Assembly (NCBI GenBank): GCA_051453625.1
Contig: JBOZIK010000001.1
Location: 145,618,431 to 145,682,430 of the forward strand
DNA length: 64,000 bases
Direction of reading: 5' to 3'
DNA from: Welwitschia mirabilis
Lineage: Eukaryota > Gnetophyta > Gnetopsida > Welwitschiales
In this document: positions 38,895 to 49,879 of the stretch, piece after piece
How positions within the stretch are numbered: position 1 is the stretch's first letter
Layout of the letters: each line of letters begins with the position of its first letter
The notes under the pieces: model-generated
Seen by the model: the letters and a program-made list of their open reading frames with translations, nothing else
Databases searched by the model: none
Told to the model about the DNA's origin: nothing
Translations under genes and position numbers: made by a program

Positions 38895-40200
38895 TAAAGA
38901 TTGATTTGGATTCATAGGAAAGGGATAAATGAGTTATATTAAATAAAAATTAGATTCAATAATAATAAAAAGCACAATAAAAAACCTTATCAAATAACAT
39001 GGTTCCCTAACCAAGGTACATCCATACACAAAGGGTAGCTTTTACTCACACCTCCATATATTCTTAACTTACATGAAATAATGGTTTTTTGGTGTATCAT
39101 CGACCTTACCAAAAATGAGAGTCTTCTCACAAGATAGAACTCTCTACTCCTTAAGGAAATAGTGGTTTTCATAGGTGCATCATGATTCTTCACAACAACG
39201 AAAATCATCTCATAAGATAGTACTTTCTCCCTTATAAGAGAATAATGGTTTTTTAACTAATCAATGACCTTACATTTAACAATTGACTAAAGTACAATAA
39301 CTAATGTGTACCTCTATAAAGGTTATCTTATAAAATATTTGATGTTTCAAGAAATGGACTCTATAATAGTATTACAATAAGATATCCTTTAATATAAACC
39401 AAAGAATACAACATATCAACAATTCTAAATATTGATGAAGATGTAAGCTCCTTGAAGTTGTTGTTGTTTTTATAAGTATGAATGAAGAATCAAGTAATGA
39501 AGATTCAAATCCAAGATATGAAAACAATGTTAGCTCCTTCTCAATGGATCCTTTGATTTATTCATGAGACATTTCCTTAACTCATGCTTTTAAAGATCTA
39601 TATATTTGACTGATTTAATGAAGTATCAAATGTTCTTCTTTGTTTTGTGACATCGAGGCTTTATAATTTGAAGAAGATCTAGCCATTTAAGCTTTAAAGG
39701 TATCCATTTAATTTTATAACCAATGTATAATAGATAGCCAACATCTATGTTTTGGGTGCATAAATTTACTTTTTACTAATATGAACTTCCATCCAAAACA
39801 TCTTGAATTTTGTAACATCTTCATTTCAAACAAATTTACTTCTATAGATGTTTTGAATCAACTTGTCCAAATTCTAATTAAATTTACACTGTAGTATCCT
39901 TGGATCTTTGTGATCATGATTTCATGATGTACAAGTTCATAGCTCACCTAAAATATAAGATATTAGTCAAAAATCAAATTAACTCTATTACCTATTTTAG
40001 CTGAGTACGTTCAAGATGTATTAATTTTTCTAGACATCTTCACTCAAGACATCTTTAATTTCTTAAACATATCTAAACAATTAATTTTATAGTTTTTCAT
40101 TTAATCCTTTTTATTAGATTTCATCTTTGAAGATACATCATTATCTTATGCCTATCAAGGTCTAATTCAATTATAATAACCTATCTACATAATGATACAG
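38895..40200 (-). repeat. TE4 5' LTR
   Basis: Pairs with 32785-34140. It starts TAAAGATTGATTT against TGAGGATCAATTT in the partner, so the terminal TG has become TA. The far end near 40200 stops about 50 bp short of the partner. Confidence 0.8.
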
Positions 40201-40205
40201 ACATA

Positions 40206-40420
40206 GAATGTCTTAAGATTGAATGAATTTAATTTTATCACTTTTGAAATGCCCAAGTAAAAATTGATAGTCATGATAACCTCATAATGTAAAAAATTAT
40301 TCAAATTTAAAGATGTTCAAGTTATATTAGGATGTCCACCAAAATAATTAAATAGGAAATAATTTAGATAATGGTAGGAGGACTTTTAAGATAAGTGCTT
40401 CTATCATGTTCAGTGTTTAA
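40206..40420 (-). other. TE3 3' region, continued after TE4
   Basis: Matches TE6 near 61421-61640, for example GAAATGCCCAAGT near 40246 and 61457. It proves that TE4 interrupted TE3. Confidence 0.75.
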
Positions 40421-41400
40421 TAACTCGTGGATTGTTTATTTTTTGAAATTCCCAAATGTTTAAATCAGAAATATCAACTAATTCATTATAATGTACTTTC
40501 TCTAAATGATAAGGATCTAACCATTGAAAGGTTAACTTGTTATGTGAAAATAAAAATAAAAATCAAGGATACAAACATATCAATATAAAATCAAAACAAA
40601 ATACCAAATAAAACTAAAAACAAGTTTTAATCATATCCTAAATCTTATTTAATACTTTATTTAAAAGTAAAAAAGCAATGATTTATTTTTCTAAGTCTAT
40701 GATCCTAAGGTACTATTCTTTATTCAAAATAGAACCAAAGTAAAAAGAGACCAATTGATAAAACATAAAGAATACACATGCATGATAAAGTAACATTTTA
40801 ACTTAATAGAATTTATTTGTAACATGAGAGATAAAAAGTTCATATAGTTTATGGAAGAATAATCTCTTATCAAATGCATGGTATGAAGAATTCCAAATAT
40901 AGATTTCATATAAATATTGATATTGAGAATGAAAAATATTATTAGGAATGAAAAAATTTATAGAAAGCTTCTTAAGATAAATGATTAAGGTAGGTTTAAT
41001 ATACCCAAAAAGTTTTCTAAGTCTCAATGCAAGTTATGGGCTATCAAGAAGACAAGGTTTTCTAAAATTTAAAATTCCAATATATTCTAAGTCATACTTT
41101 TGAAATGAGTTATCATTAGAGGCATAAGCCAAAGTGGACTTGCTAGAAGAGGGAATGATGTTACTTTGAGTGTTTTTAAGAGAATAGGATGGAGAAACAT
41201 TGTTAGACTCTTTAAGTCGGATTGCTAAATTGGAAAGATTAGGTCTATTTTTTATCATTCTTGGTTGAATTTTTATAGGTTCTTTATTATTTATCCTCTC
41301 CTCATTGTTGTCTTTATTCTTACTATGTTGAGTATTTTCTATACTTTTCTTATCAGTAGTTGTATCTTCCTTTTTTGAATTATTCTTATTATTCTTTTGT
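40420..41400 (-). pseudogene. TE3 unrecognised ORF in the pol position
   Basis: A decayed but long coding stretch on the minus strand. The N-terminal part (from about 41400) is rich in Lys, Asn and Glu, then Ser and Pro. An open block at 41258-41034 contains KYDLEYIGILNFRKPCLL. The same frame continues through one stop (a CAA-to-TAA type change) to LRLRKLFGYIKPTLIIYLKK and HAFDKRLFFHKLYELF, ending near 40803. A further open block near 40540-40430 reads KLTFQWLDPYHLEKVHYNEL. I do not recognise the family. It is absent from the equivalent part of TE6. It could be a captured host gene or an element-specific accessory ORF. Confidence 0.5.
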
Positions 41401-41621
41401 TAAATTTTTATTTTTTCGACTATTATCTGTGACTATCATCTGAAGGACCATAGTGGACAATGATGCTTATAAGAAAATTTCTCAGTTTAGTTTACTTGTT
41501 AGACTTCTTTCTTATTAATAAAATTTACCTCTTCATTTTCATCATTAAAACTATTTATTTCTATTGGATTGTGAAAAGTTAACTCTTATTATGTTCTCAA
41601 TTTCTCTTTAACTAGGTAATG

Positions 41622-42000
41622 TTATTTAAATAAAGTTGGTTTAGCTATTTTTTCTAAGCTTTTTTCATCTTTCATATCTTTATTAGTAGCATTAAAAACT
41701 ATAATGGTGTACTTCTTATTACCTATGTAACATTTCATCAATCTAATCCATGTGTCTATGATGCAGTGGATGATTATACAAAGGGATCTTCTTAAAAGTA
41801 TTGGATAACTTCCATCATGTTCTACTTCAATTATAACCACATAAATTGATTAGAAGGCTTCTTCTATTTGGATGACTAAGTTTTTAATGATTTTCTTATA
41901 AAGCAATACTTGCCATTGCTACCCTAGGGTCTTTAAATTTAGGAGCCATTTTTATAACTAAGTTGGAGATAAATTGTGTAAGAAAGACTCTACTAGGAAT
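41622..42000 (-). pseudogene. TE3 aspartic protease, active-site region deleted
   Basis: A KFKDPRVAM segment near 41925 matches the TE6 segment just upstream of its protease. IIEVEHDGSYPILLRRSL (near 41830) matches the TE6 protease core, IIEVRHNRSYPLLIGRAF. The roughly 58 residues that hold the catalytic D-S/T-G-type motif in TE6 are missing here. The protein cannot be active. Confidence 0.75.
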
Positions 42001-43650
42001 AGTACCTTCCCCACCCCCTCCTTCCTCCCCACCAACACCTTTTCGTTAAGTGGATAAGTTCATAACTTAGTATACTTAGGATTTTTTTGCAAAAGTTTCC
42101 AAAAGGGTAAATTAATATTAACATCTTACATTAAGTCTTTTACCTATCCATCAAAAATAGGATTTGTGTATAGTCTATCAAGTCAAGGGGTAGCTTTCCT
42201 TTTTCTTTTATTCTTTCATTAAGTTTTATCTAAAGTCAGAGGTAAATTACATGTTTCTAATATTATTATATCATCCTCTTCCTCATTGTCTTCATTATTT
42301 TTAGAAGTTAAAGTTTTATGGATAGGTGGTATTATATTAATTTCACTTCTAGTTACTACTTTTTAACCTCTTTTTATTTCATTTGGATTTGGTAAAATTT
42401 TAGTTACAAGAGGCCCTTGTGATCTTTAATTAACTGACATTATTTATTAAAGTACATTAACTAAATTTTTCATTATTGTATTAGCCTTTTTTTCATCTTT
42501 CGCAACTCATCTATTAAGTTTATAACTAAATCACCTTGATTTTAAACATTTGAGGCATTTGATTGGAAGTTACTTGGTTGAAATTCTAAGTTCTTGAACC
42601 TATTCTTAAAAGGTTTTCAATTTAATTATCCACTCATTCCTTGTTAATATTTTATTTGATTTTGAAAATTAGGAGGCCTTTTATTAAATGCACATACTTA
42701 TTTAAACATTTTCTCTTTACATGTTAGCAACAAGGGATATTCATTTATTTGATGAGAGTTATCTTCACATATATTACATGTTGATGTTACATTTTTTTTA
42801 GTTTCTACTTTTGCATCTAGAATCATTCGAGTGTATTGTTTCAAAGATTAGTAAAATCCTTAATCACATTGGTTGAATTATTTTGTTCTTCTTCCTTATC
42901 ATGTTTTACATTTTTTAAGTCATTTATAATTTGACCTATAGTTCTATTATCTTTGAAAGTTGGTTTAGGCAAATTTTGACTTATTTTAAATAGATATTTT
43001 AATACCTTTTATATAGTATCTAAATCTAAATTTATTAAGTTTCCATCACAAGAAAAGTATACAAGTTGTTTGGTTTCACTACTCAATCCATTGTAAAACT
43101 AATCTATTAATTGTGCTTTAGGAAATTCACCAATAGGTTTGGAATGAATAGCTATAATAAATCATTCATATGTTATGGAATAATCCTCATTAAGTTGTTG
43201 TTGAATGTTTATAACTTCTTTTCTTTTTTTCCTCCTTGTGCTCTCACTCATGGATATTATGATAGAAGCTTTTTGTAATTAACTTCAAGTTTATGACTTT
43301 TATGAGGAATGGTTTTAAGCTAAAATTTTACTCTTTCTATAAGTGTAATAAAAAATATGATCATGTAAGTTCTATTACTAATTCATTTTTTTTCCATTTT
43401 TTGAAGTGAGCACAAGTTGTTCTATATTGGTGAAATGTTGAAAAGGATCTTTATTAGGTTCTCCTAAAAATGTTGAATAAGCATTTAAGTTTCTTAGTTC
43501 TACATCATCACTAAGAGGCAAGCAAAAAGGGTTTTGGATTTTACATTTTCTATTGGTTATTAGATCTTTTGATGTAATATTTGTATTTGCATTTAAATTT
43601 ATATTAGAAATTTTTCTAATGTTTGTAGTATTAGATGACACTACTTATTT
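42000..43650 (-). pseudogene. gag: TE3 gag remnant with zinc knuckle
   Basis: An N-terminal open block at 43378-43641 includes FCLPLSDDVELRNLNAY and FQHFTNIEQLVL, the pattern seen at the start of Athila/Tat-type gag. A zinc knuckle at 42737-42778 reads C-x2-C-x4-H-x4-Y, with the last Cys changed to Tyr. The middle is broken by stops. It aligns in order with the TE6 gag at about 63000-64000. Gag would build the particle. Confidence 0.75.
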
Positions 43651-44281
43651 TTATTTTTGCATAAACTTTAGGATAGATGATCAAAAATGATTTGCTTCTA
43701 TATTATTACTTTCTTCTAAAAAATAAGGTTCTGAAATAATAAAAGCTAAAAAATATTATTATTTAACTCTTGGAATTATTTGCATACCTATGGTGTATGT
43801 GCCTAGATTAAGCTTGAAGTTGACCAAGCTTTCTCTAATATTTCCCTCAACTAGCATCTGCTCCCTCTAATACTTTGTTTTCTTACCTGAGTGTACCATG
43901 TTCTTATATGTTTAATATTGTTTCTATAATTTTTGTTTTGGTTATTACTCAGATGATGATCTAGATGATCACTATATAAAAAAAACATAAAAAATAGAGA
44001 AAAATAGAAATAGAACTAAAAGAAAAACTAATAGTTATATGTCTATGTCATATAGATAGCATAAGAGATGATATTAATTTATTATGTAGTGGAAAACTAA
44101 AAACAAAACTATGGAAAAATCATAGAAAAATCATAAAATTAGGTTATCATTTATCTGTGTCATTTGGATAACAGACAGAATGATAAAATATTTAAATATG
44201 ATGCTATCATAAATAAAAAATCTAAATTAAAATCCCAGGTACTTATCTAGGTAATCATAAACCTCAAACTCCTTGCAACCT
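43650..44281 (-). other. TE3 leader between PBS and gag
   Basis: About 630 bp with no ORF. A near-duplicated ~80-bp stretch occurs at 44035-44110 and 44140-44180 (ATAGATAG or GATAACAGA surroundings), but it is weak. Confidence 0.5.
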
Positions 44282-44299
44282 TCCTCGATAAGAGTATCA
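44282..44299 (-). other. TE3 primer-binding site, Asp type, decayed
   Basis: On the minus strand TGATACTCTTATCGAGGA against TGGCGCCGTTGCCGGGGA: 10 of 18 match, and seven of the eight differences are G-to-A or C-to-T. It lies a few bases inside the 5' LTR. Confidence 0.65.
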
Positions 44300-44302
44300 A
44301 AA

Positions 44303-45521
44303 TGTTGTGGTGCATATTTATGCAATTGTTGCATTCTTAGTGAAATCCCATTCATCATAAATATTTTTACAATGGATGCACTAGTATAGATGGGAGTAAA
44401 AATGAATGTTATAATTCATTAAAGGCACTAAGCTCAAAGTTAGAGAATTGATTCCAAGTAAAGTATTTTTATGTTTTTCTTTTTGGTTTAAAATGAAAAG
44501 AACAATGCAAGAAGACAATGCAAAGTAAGCATACTAATGCAATGCAAATGAAAACTACTCTAAATGCAATGTATATCTAACTACCATTAAGGAAACTATC
44601 ACTAATCTTAATCAACCTAAGCTATCAATTATGTTGAATAGAATGTGGAATATATACAATGATTAAGCTATGGAATGTAAAATGTAATGCAATGAAAATT
44701 CTAAACAAATAATTTAAACCTCAATAAAGGTTGTATTTAATGATCTATATCAACTATGAATTTGTTAGAGAATTATAACCAACATAATCCATAAGGGAAA
44801 TGCACATAAATAAAAACTAAAAGAAACTTTTCATTATTTATCAAACCAACATCCTGTTACAAAGCAGTAATACCTCAATGAAGGAGACATAGTCCAACAC
44901 TAAGAAATACCCCTCTCTATAATAATGTATGTACCTCCTATCATTCAATCTCCTATCACGATATTTTTAGATGCTAAAGAAGATAAAATCAAAGTGAGAG
45001 TGAAGAAGGTATTTATTATAGTAAAACAATCTAAAAACAGTAAATCTAAAAGATGCAATAAAAATCCTATGATGCATAGGAGGTACATGATACATTGCAA
45101 AAGTTAGATGAAGTTTGGTGCATTGACCAAATTTAGGTATTACCTTGATTGCTATCTAGACAATTATGGAGACAATGCCACATTAAAAGAGGTCCACATC
45201 AGCTTTTATCTTTAATCTAATTATCATTCTTATCAATGTATAGGTGGTGTTGTTCATACTGTCACCTAGATGATAAAGGGGACAATAGCCTTCTGAAGTT
45301 CTTCAATCAAGTTAAATTGGCTTTATAAATCATTAGCTCCTCCTTAGAATGTGAAGTATTAGAATTTATCTAGCATGCCTTCAAGTATGCTACTAATTAC
45401 ATGTTTTTATGATTTTTTCCTTGACTCTTAATAATCATTGAGATCCACTTAAACCTATCTAAATGTCATGTAAAACTACTTAGAATACCCCATCAACAAC
45501 ATACAATTTGGCATTATAACA
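44303..45521 (-). repeat. TE3 5' LTR
   Basis: Pairs with 29277-30529. It starts TGTTGTGGTGCATATT (partner TATTGTAGTGCATATT) and ends ATTATAACA. It is followed by the second target-duplication copy, ACCAT. Confidence 0.85.
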
Positions 45522-45580
45522 ACCATATACAGTAAGATAAGTACTACTTAATAAATTATTTCTCCTAGAAAATTAAAATA
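45522..45580 (+). pseudogene. TE2 integrase C-terminus, continued after TE3
   Basis: The target-duplication copy and the next bases read on from RWLGP at 29276 as YTVR before a stop, giving the usual RWxGPxTV block near the end of Athila integrases. It confirms where TE3 entered. Confidence 0.78.
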
Positions 45581-48500
45581 ATCATCATAATTTAAAAGTT
45601 AATAATTATCACCTAATACCATTTCATATAACACTTCCATTCTTTTATGACTTCATGAGTTTTAATAATGTTAGTTAATGAAATCTTCAAAAAATTCAAT
45701 AATAAAGTGATCTTTATCTTTTTAAAGTTTTAGTAGAAATCCTTTAAATTCTCTCTCTTTATGAGAAATTCATCTTTATTTTTAGGTTATTTATTAGAAT
45801 TTATACATATTTAAGCTCTCTAATATGGCAAATCCTAAGGAAAAAGGTATAATTTCTACTTTCATATTGTGACTTTGCTTAAGGAATTTCAAAGGGTTAA
45901 GATTCTTTCTCTATTAGGCTAATGAGCCAATGACATTTTTATGCTTAAAATTTCTTGAAATTTAAAGTACTGTATTGAAATCATTATTATTACATTTATT
46001 TAGCTAACTAGGGCTATGGATGATTACTAACAATGCTATTCTAATGATTCATTTATTGTACATTCAACTGCATTGGGTCTATAGATGCTCACTGATAATG
46101 TACTAATGAATCCTTTATGAATAACATGTTAAATATGTTAAAAGAAAATGTCATAATTCTAAATGATTAATGTGATAAAATTATTAAAGAATTTACTTGT
46201 GAATGTAGAAGGTAAAAGGAACAAAATTAAGATGATATTGAAGAAATCTTTTGTCATGCTTTCTTTAATAAATTAAATGTTAAGACTCTTTCTATTACTC
46301 TTAAATGTTGTAAACTTTTCTCATTCATAGTAATGGATTAATTAAATTAAAGAAGAATAAAAAATATTAGATCATTAGCTAGATTTCATCAATTTATTTT
46401 ATTAGTGAGATCATGAACTTGTCATTCTCATTGTTATTTACTACAACTTCAATTTATCATGTACCATTTTAATCTATAAGATCCCATACATTTCTTTATG
46501 AAAAAACACATCAAAAAGANNNNNNNNNNNNNNNNNNNNNNNNNNNNNNNNNNNNNNNNNNNNNNNNNNNNNNNNNNNNNNNNNNNNNNNNNNNNNNNNN
46601 NNNNNNNNNNNNNNNNNNNNNNNNNNNNNNNNNNNNNNNNNNNNNNNNNNNNNNNNNNNNNNNNNNNNNNNNNNNNNNNNNNNNNNNNNNNNNNNNNNNN
46701 NNNNNNNNNNNNNNNNNNNNNNNNNNNNNNNNNNNNNNNNNNNNNNNNNNNNNNNNNNNNNNNNNNNNNNNNNNNNNNNNNNNNNNNNNNNNNNNNNNNN
46801 NNNNNNNNNNNNNNNNNNNNNNNNNNNNNNNNNNNNNNNNNNNNNNNNNNNNNNNNNNNNNNNNNNNNNNNNNNNNNNNNNNNNNNNNNNNNNNNNNNNN
46901 NNNNNNNNNNNNNNNNNNNNNNNNNNNNNNNNNNNNNNNNNNNNNNNNNNNNNNNNNNNNNNNNNNNNNNNNNNNNNNNNNNNNNNNNNNNNNNNNNNNN
47001 NNNNNNNNNNNNNNNNNNNNNNNNNNNNNNNNACACTTATTTTTGTTGTGATATGATCTTTTTATTCTAGACTTAGTCCAACTCAAATCAATCTCCACTA
47101 TTAAGAAAACTAAATGATCTAGTAATTAGAATTTTATAATGTCTCTATATAAATCCAATTTTAGAATATTTATGAACTTCATACTTAGTATTTCTACAAT
47201 CTTTACAAGTTATTCTTTTGCTTTATAAAGCTCATGCTTATCGATAAAAGAGAATTGACACTACTACTTATGTCAACCAATACCACCAAATCCTTATTTC
47301 ATTTTTCTACCTTTTTCTGCTACTTCTATTTGGTTATTTTTATCATGCTATCTTATTAGCAAGAAAATTTTACTAGTAGAAATTTAATGTATTCTTATGC
47401 ATACTTATTTTTCCTTCTTTTTTGTAGTCAGTAACCCCATCTTCCTTATCTCCCTATCTCTCTCTTCTTCTTTTTCTTCTTCTTCTTCTTTAATCTTTTC
47501 ATTTTTATTTTATTCATTATTATAATTATAGAATATCATGAGTGCAAGATAAGGATTATTTATTAAATAGTGCATTTTATTCTATTTTATTTCTTTTTAT
47601 ATACCCTTATACTTGATCAAAATTGATTTCTATCATCGACAATAACTTTTAAAGGAATAAGGCATCGATTATTTTTACAAGAAGATACATGAATTCTAAA
47701 TAAATACTACTTAGGATGATAAGAATTCTTGGGTAATTCATTATTTTATTTATCACACTCCTTTTGATGTTACTTGAAAAGATTTATAATATATTTGTAA
47801 AGCAACCTACCATGATGATTTATCATTTTTTTGCTTACAAAACAAGTTAGTTATTTTTGTAAAGCCTTAATTATTGAATATGCTCTTAATAGAGAGGGTG
47901 ACATTCCTTGTAATTTTCTTTACAAAAATTAATTATCCCTCTTTGTATTTCTCATTCATAATATTTTACCTACCTATGATGTAATAGATGCATACATTAG
48001 TTACTGGAACATGATTAGGGTTATCTGAGAGAGTAAACCTTTTAACATGCACAAATGCATTTTTAAACTCATACTCAATCATGTAAGTTATAAAGTAACT
48101 TACATATTCCATGTTTCATTTTTATTTACTTTAACATATCTTATCTTAAGCCCTTGGATGTAATAATTAGGATAAAAATTATATAGATACCATCAACCAT
48201 AAATATATTTCCCAACTTATCAAGTGTAAGAATGAAGATTGAATTTCAAGAAAGCTTCAAGAACTATAGAAAGAAGAAAATCAAGAAGAATCATATTTTT
48301 CACCTCATTTTCACCTCATTTTCAATCTTCTTATTCATCTTACTCTTCTCTTTATTAATTGAAGAAAGGAAAAGAAGTTTATCGAAGAATCATCTAATGT
48401 CCCTACTTATCCTATTTCTTCTTTTTCTCCTCCTTTTACTCTTGCTTCTTACCATTCTTCCTTTATCTAAAAATAAAAATTTTTAGAGAACATGCCAAGA

Positions 48501-49086
48501 TCTTAGAAAATATGAATAGGAAATATTTAGAATTAAATGAAAAATATCTTTAAGAAGTAAAAAAAAAATCTAAAAAATAAAGAAAAAATTAATAAGAATC
48601 TTGAATGTGCCATTTCCCATAGATTCTCCACAAGTTAACAAATCTCCTTCATTTCATTTTGTATTTTCTCTTCATGCATGCTTAGAAGTACTTTGCATTG
48701 TTTTTCACTTTTTTCCATTTTTAGATCATGCACTCTTCTTTGATTTAATGGTTTTCTAGATTTAATGAGATGATACCTTTGTATTACTAATTATATCTTA
48801 AGATTTTTTCCCATTTTTTTCTCACACACATTTCATATTTTATGTCATTAAAACTTTAAGAAAAAAGTTTGATTTAGTTGAAAGGAGTAAGACTTTACTT
48901 TGAATCTTTTTTCTTTATGTTTTATAAATATTATTCAAGTAAAATCAACATCAAAATTGGCTAACTATTTTCTAATTTTTCCATTACATTTTCTTAATAC
49001 TTAAATGCTTTCAACTTGTACTTTTTTCATGTTATGTAAATTTTACAAATTTTTGCTAAGAGACTAGTAAAATTTTCATTAGAAAA
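45580..49086 (+). other. TE2 3' region (ORF3/env-like zone of Athila elements), decayed
   Basis: About 3.5 kb between integrase and the 3' LTR, as in Athila elements with an extra ORF. An N gap of 513 lies at 46520-47032. An open stretch near 47970-48130 includes DVIDAYISYWNMIR and HKCIFKLILNHVSYK; I do not recognise it. The 84-codon ORF at 48232-48486 is Lys-rich and then Leu/Phe-rich and looks like low-complexity translation. CTT-rich tracts lie near 47455-47500. No clear polypurine tract precedes the LTR. Confidence 0.55.
46520..47032. other. Assembly gap, 513 N
   Basis: Unresolved sequence within the TE2 3' region. Long predicted proteins across it are artefacts. Confidence 0.95.
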
Positions 49087-49879
49087 TGTGATAAAACAAA
49101 AATATTAACATTTATCTCAAGTAATTAAGGATAATTTAGCATATTAAATTTTTGTTTTTCATAGTTTTATGCTTTTATCTTTATCTATTATATCAAACCT
49201 ACAAAACATTGATATTTTAACATCATCATTTGATTTTCTAGGTCTATAAAAGGTTGATGAAGTAATATGAAAAAGAAGTTAAAATTCCCTAGAAAAGTGG
49301 TGTTGATTACTCCTAATGATAGTGCTAGTCAACTAAGGAATTTCACATTATGTCTTACATTCTAGCTTAGTGGTAGATTTCGAGACTATTGAAGTTATAG
49401 GTGAACTAATATGAGGTTGTAAAAAGTTATATAAATTTCCAAAATACTAATCACAACCCTAATTTTCAATGTATAAAAGGTCACTTTTGGCCTTCCTTTT
49501 AGGGTTGTTAAACATTTGAAAAAATTTTAGAATTATTAAGGAGAACATTTAGCATGTCTTATTTCATATAGAATTTTTGTACTACTAAAATAAATGATTT
49601 ATTTAATGTAATTTTTGACTTCAAGTGTGCATGTTTTATATACTTATAATACTTGATGTGTGTTAAAATATGTTAATCTTATCTGTATTTTTGAGTGATT
49701 ATTTATGTGTTAATCTTAGTCCATAGTTCCAATTATTTAATATTATTTGAAAGTGATATATAATGTTTCATGCTTTTAAAAGTGGGGTGTGAGAGCTAAG
49801 ATGACCTGAAGTCTTTACCAACACTTATATGATAACTTAGATTATGTTATCATGCTTGAGACTTGATGAATGCTTAACA
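49087..49879 (+). repeat. TE2 3' LTR, first part
   Basis: Matches the 5' LTR 21480-22318. It is broken at 49879 by TE5 and continues from 56817. Confidence 0.82.
49875..49879. other. TE5 target-site duplication, left copy (TAACA)
   Basis: Identical to 56812-56816. The TE2 5' LTR near 22318 has the matching undisturbed site (GCTTAAAATGATTCCT). Confidence 0.88.

Larger units (their letters stand above)
32785..40200 (-). mobile_element. TE4: Copia-type element with gag plus plant-transposon-like ORF, no pol seen
   Basis: Minus strand. 5' LTR 38895 to about 40200, PBS 38881-38892, Copia gag 37900-38560, plant-transposon-like ORF about 35760-36450, polypurine tract 34143-34156 and 3' LTR 32785-34140. 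It splits the 3' region of TE3. No integrase, RT or RNase H motif was found in the 4.7-kb internal part. LTRs are about 1.3 kb. The 5' LTR seems to lack about 50 bp at its outer end, so no target duplication could be confirmed. Confidence 0.8.
29277..45521 (-). mobile_element. TE3: gag-protease LTR element without pol, nested in TE2 integrase
   Basis: Minus strand. 5' LTR 44303-45521, Asp-type PBS 44282-44299, gag 42000-43650, damaged protease 41622-42000, an unrecognised ORF 40420-41400, a 3' region (40206-40420 and 30530-32784) and 3' LTR 29277-30529. Without TE4 (32785 to about 40200) the internal part is about 6.3 kb and contains no RT, RNase H or integrase. Its relative TE6 also has no visible pol. 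This resembles pol-less gag elements (TR-GAG type) that need another element's enzymes. The target duplication is GCCAT/ACCAT. Confidence 0.82.

Noticed and set aside
46449-47098. Three overlapping ~190-codon ORFs on both strands
   Set aside because: All run across the 513-N gap and have no real coding content.
48232-48486. 84-codon ORF with a Leu/Phe-rich segment that could be read as membrane helices
   Set aside because: Low-complexity translation of CTT and TTC-rich DNA in the decayed 3' region of TE2; no family resemblance.
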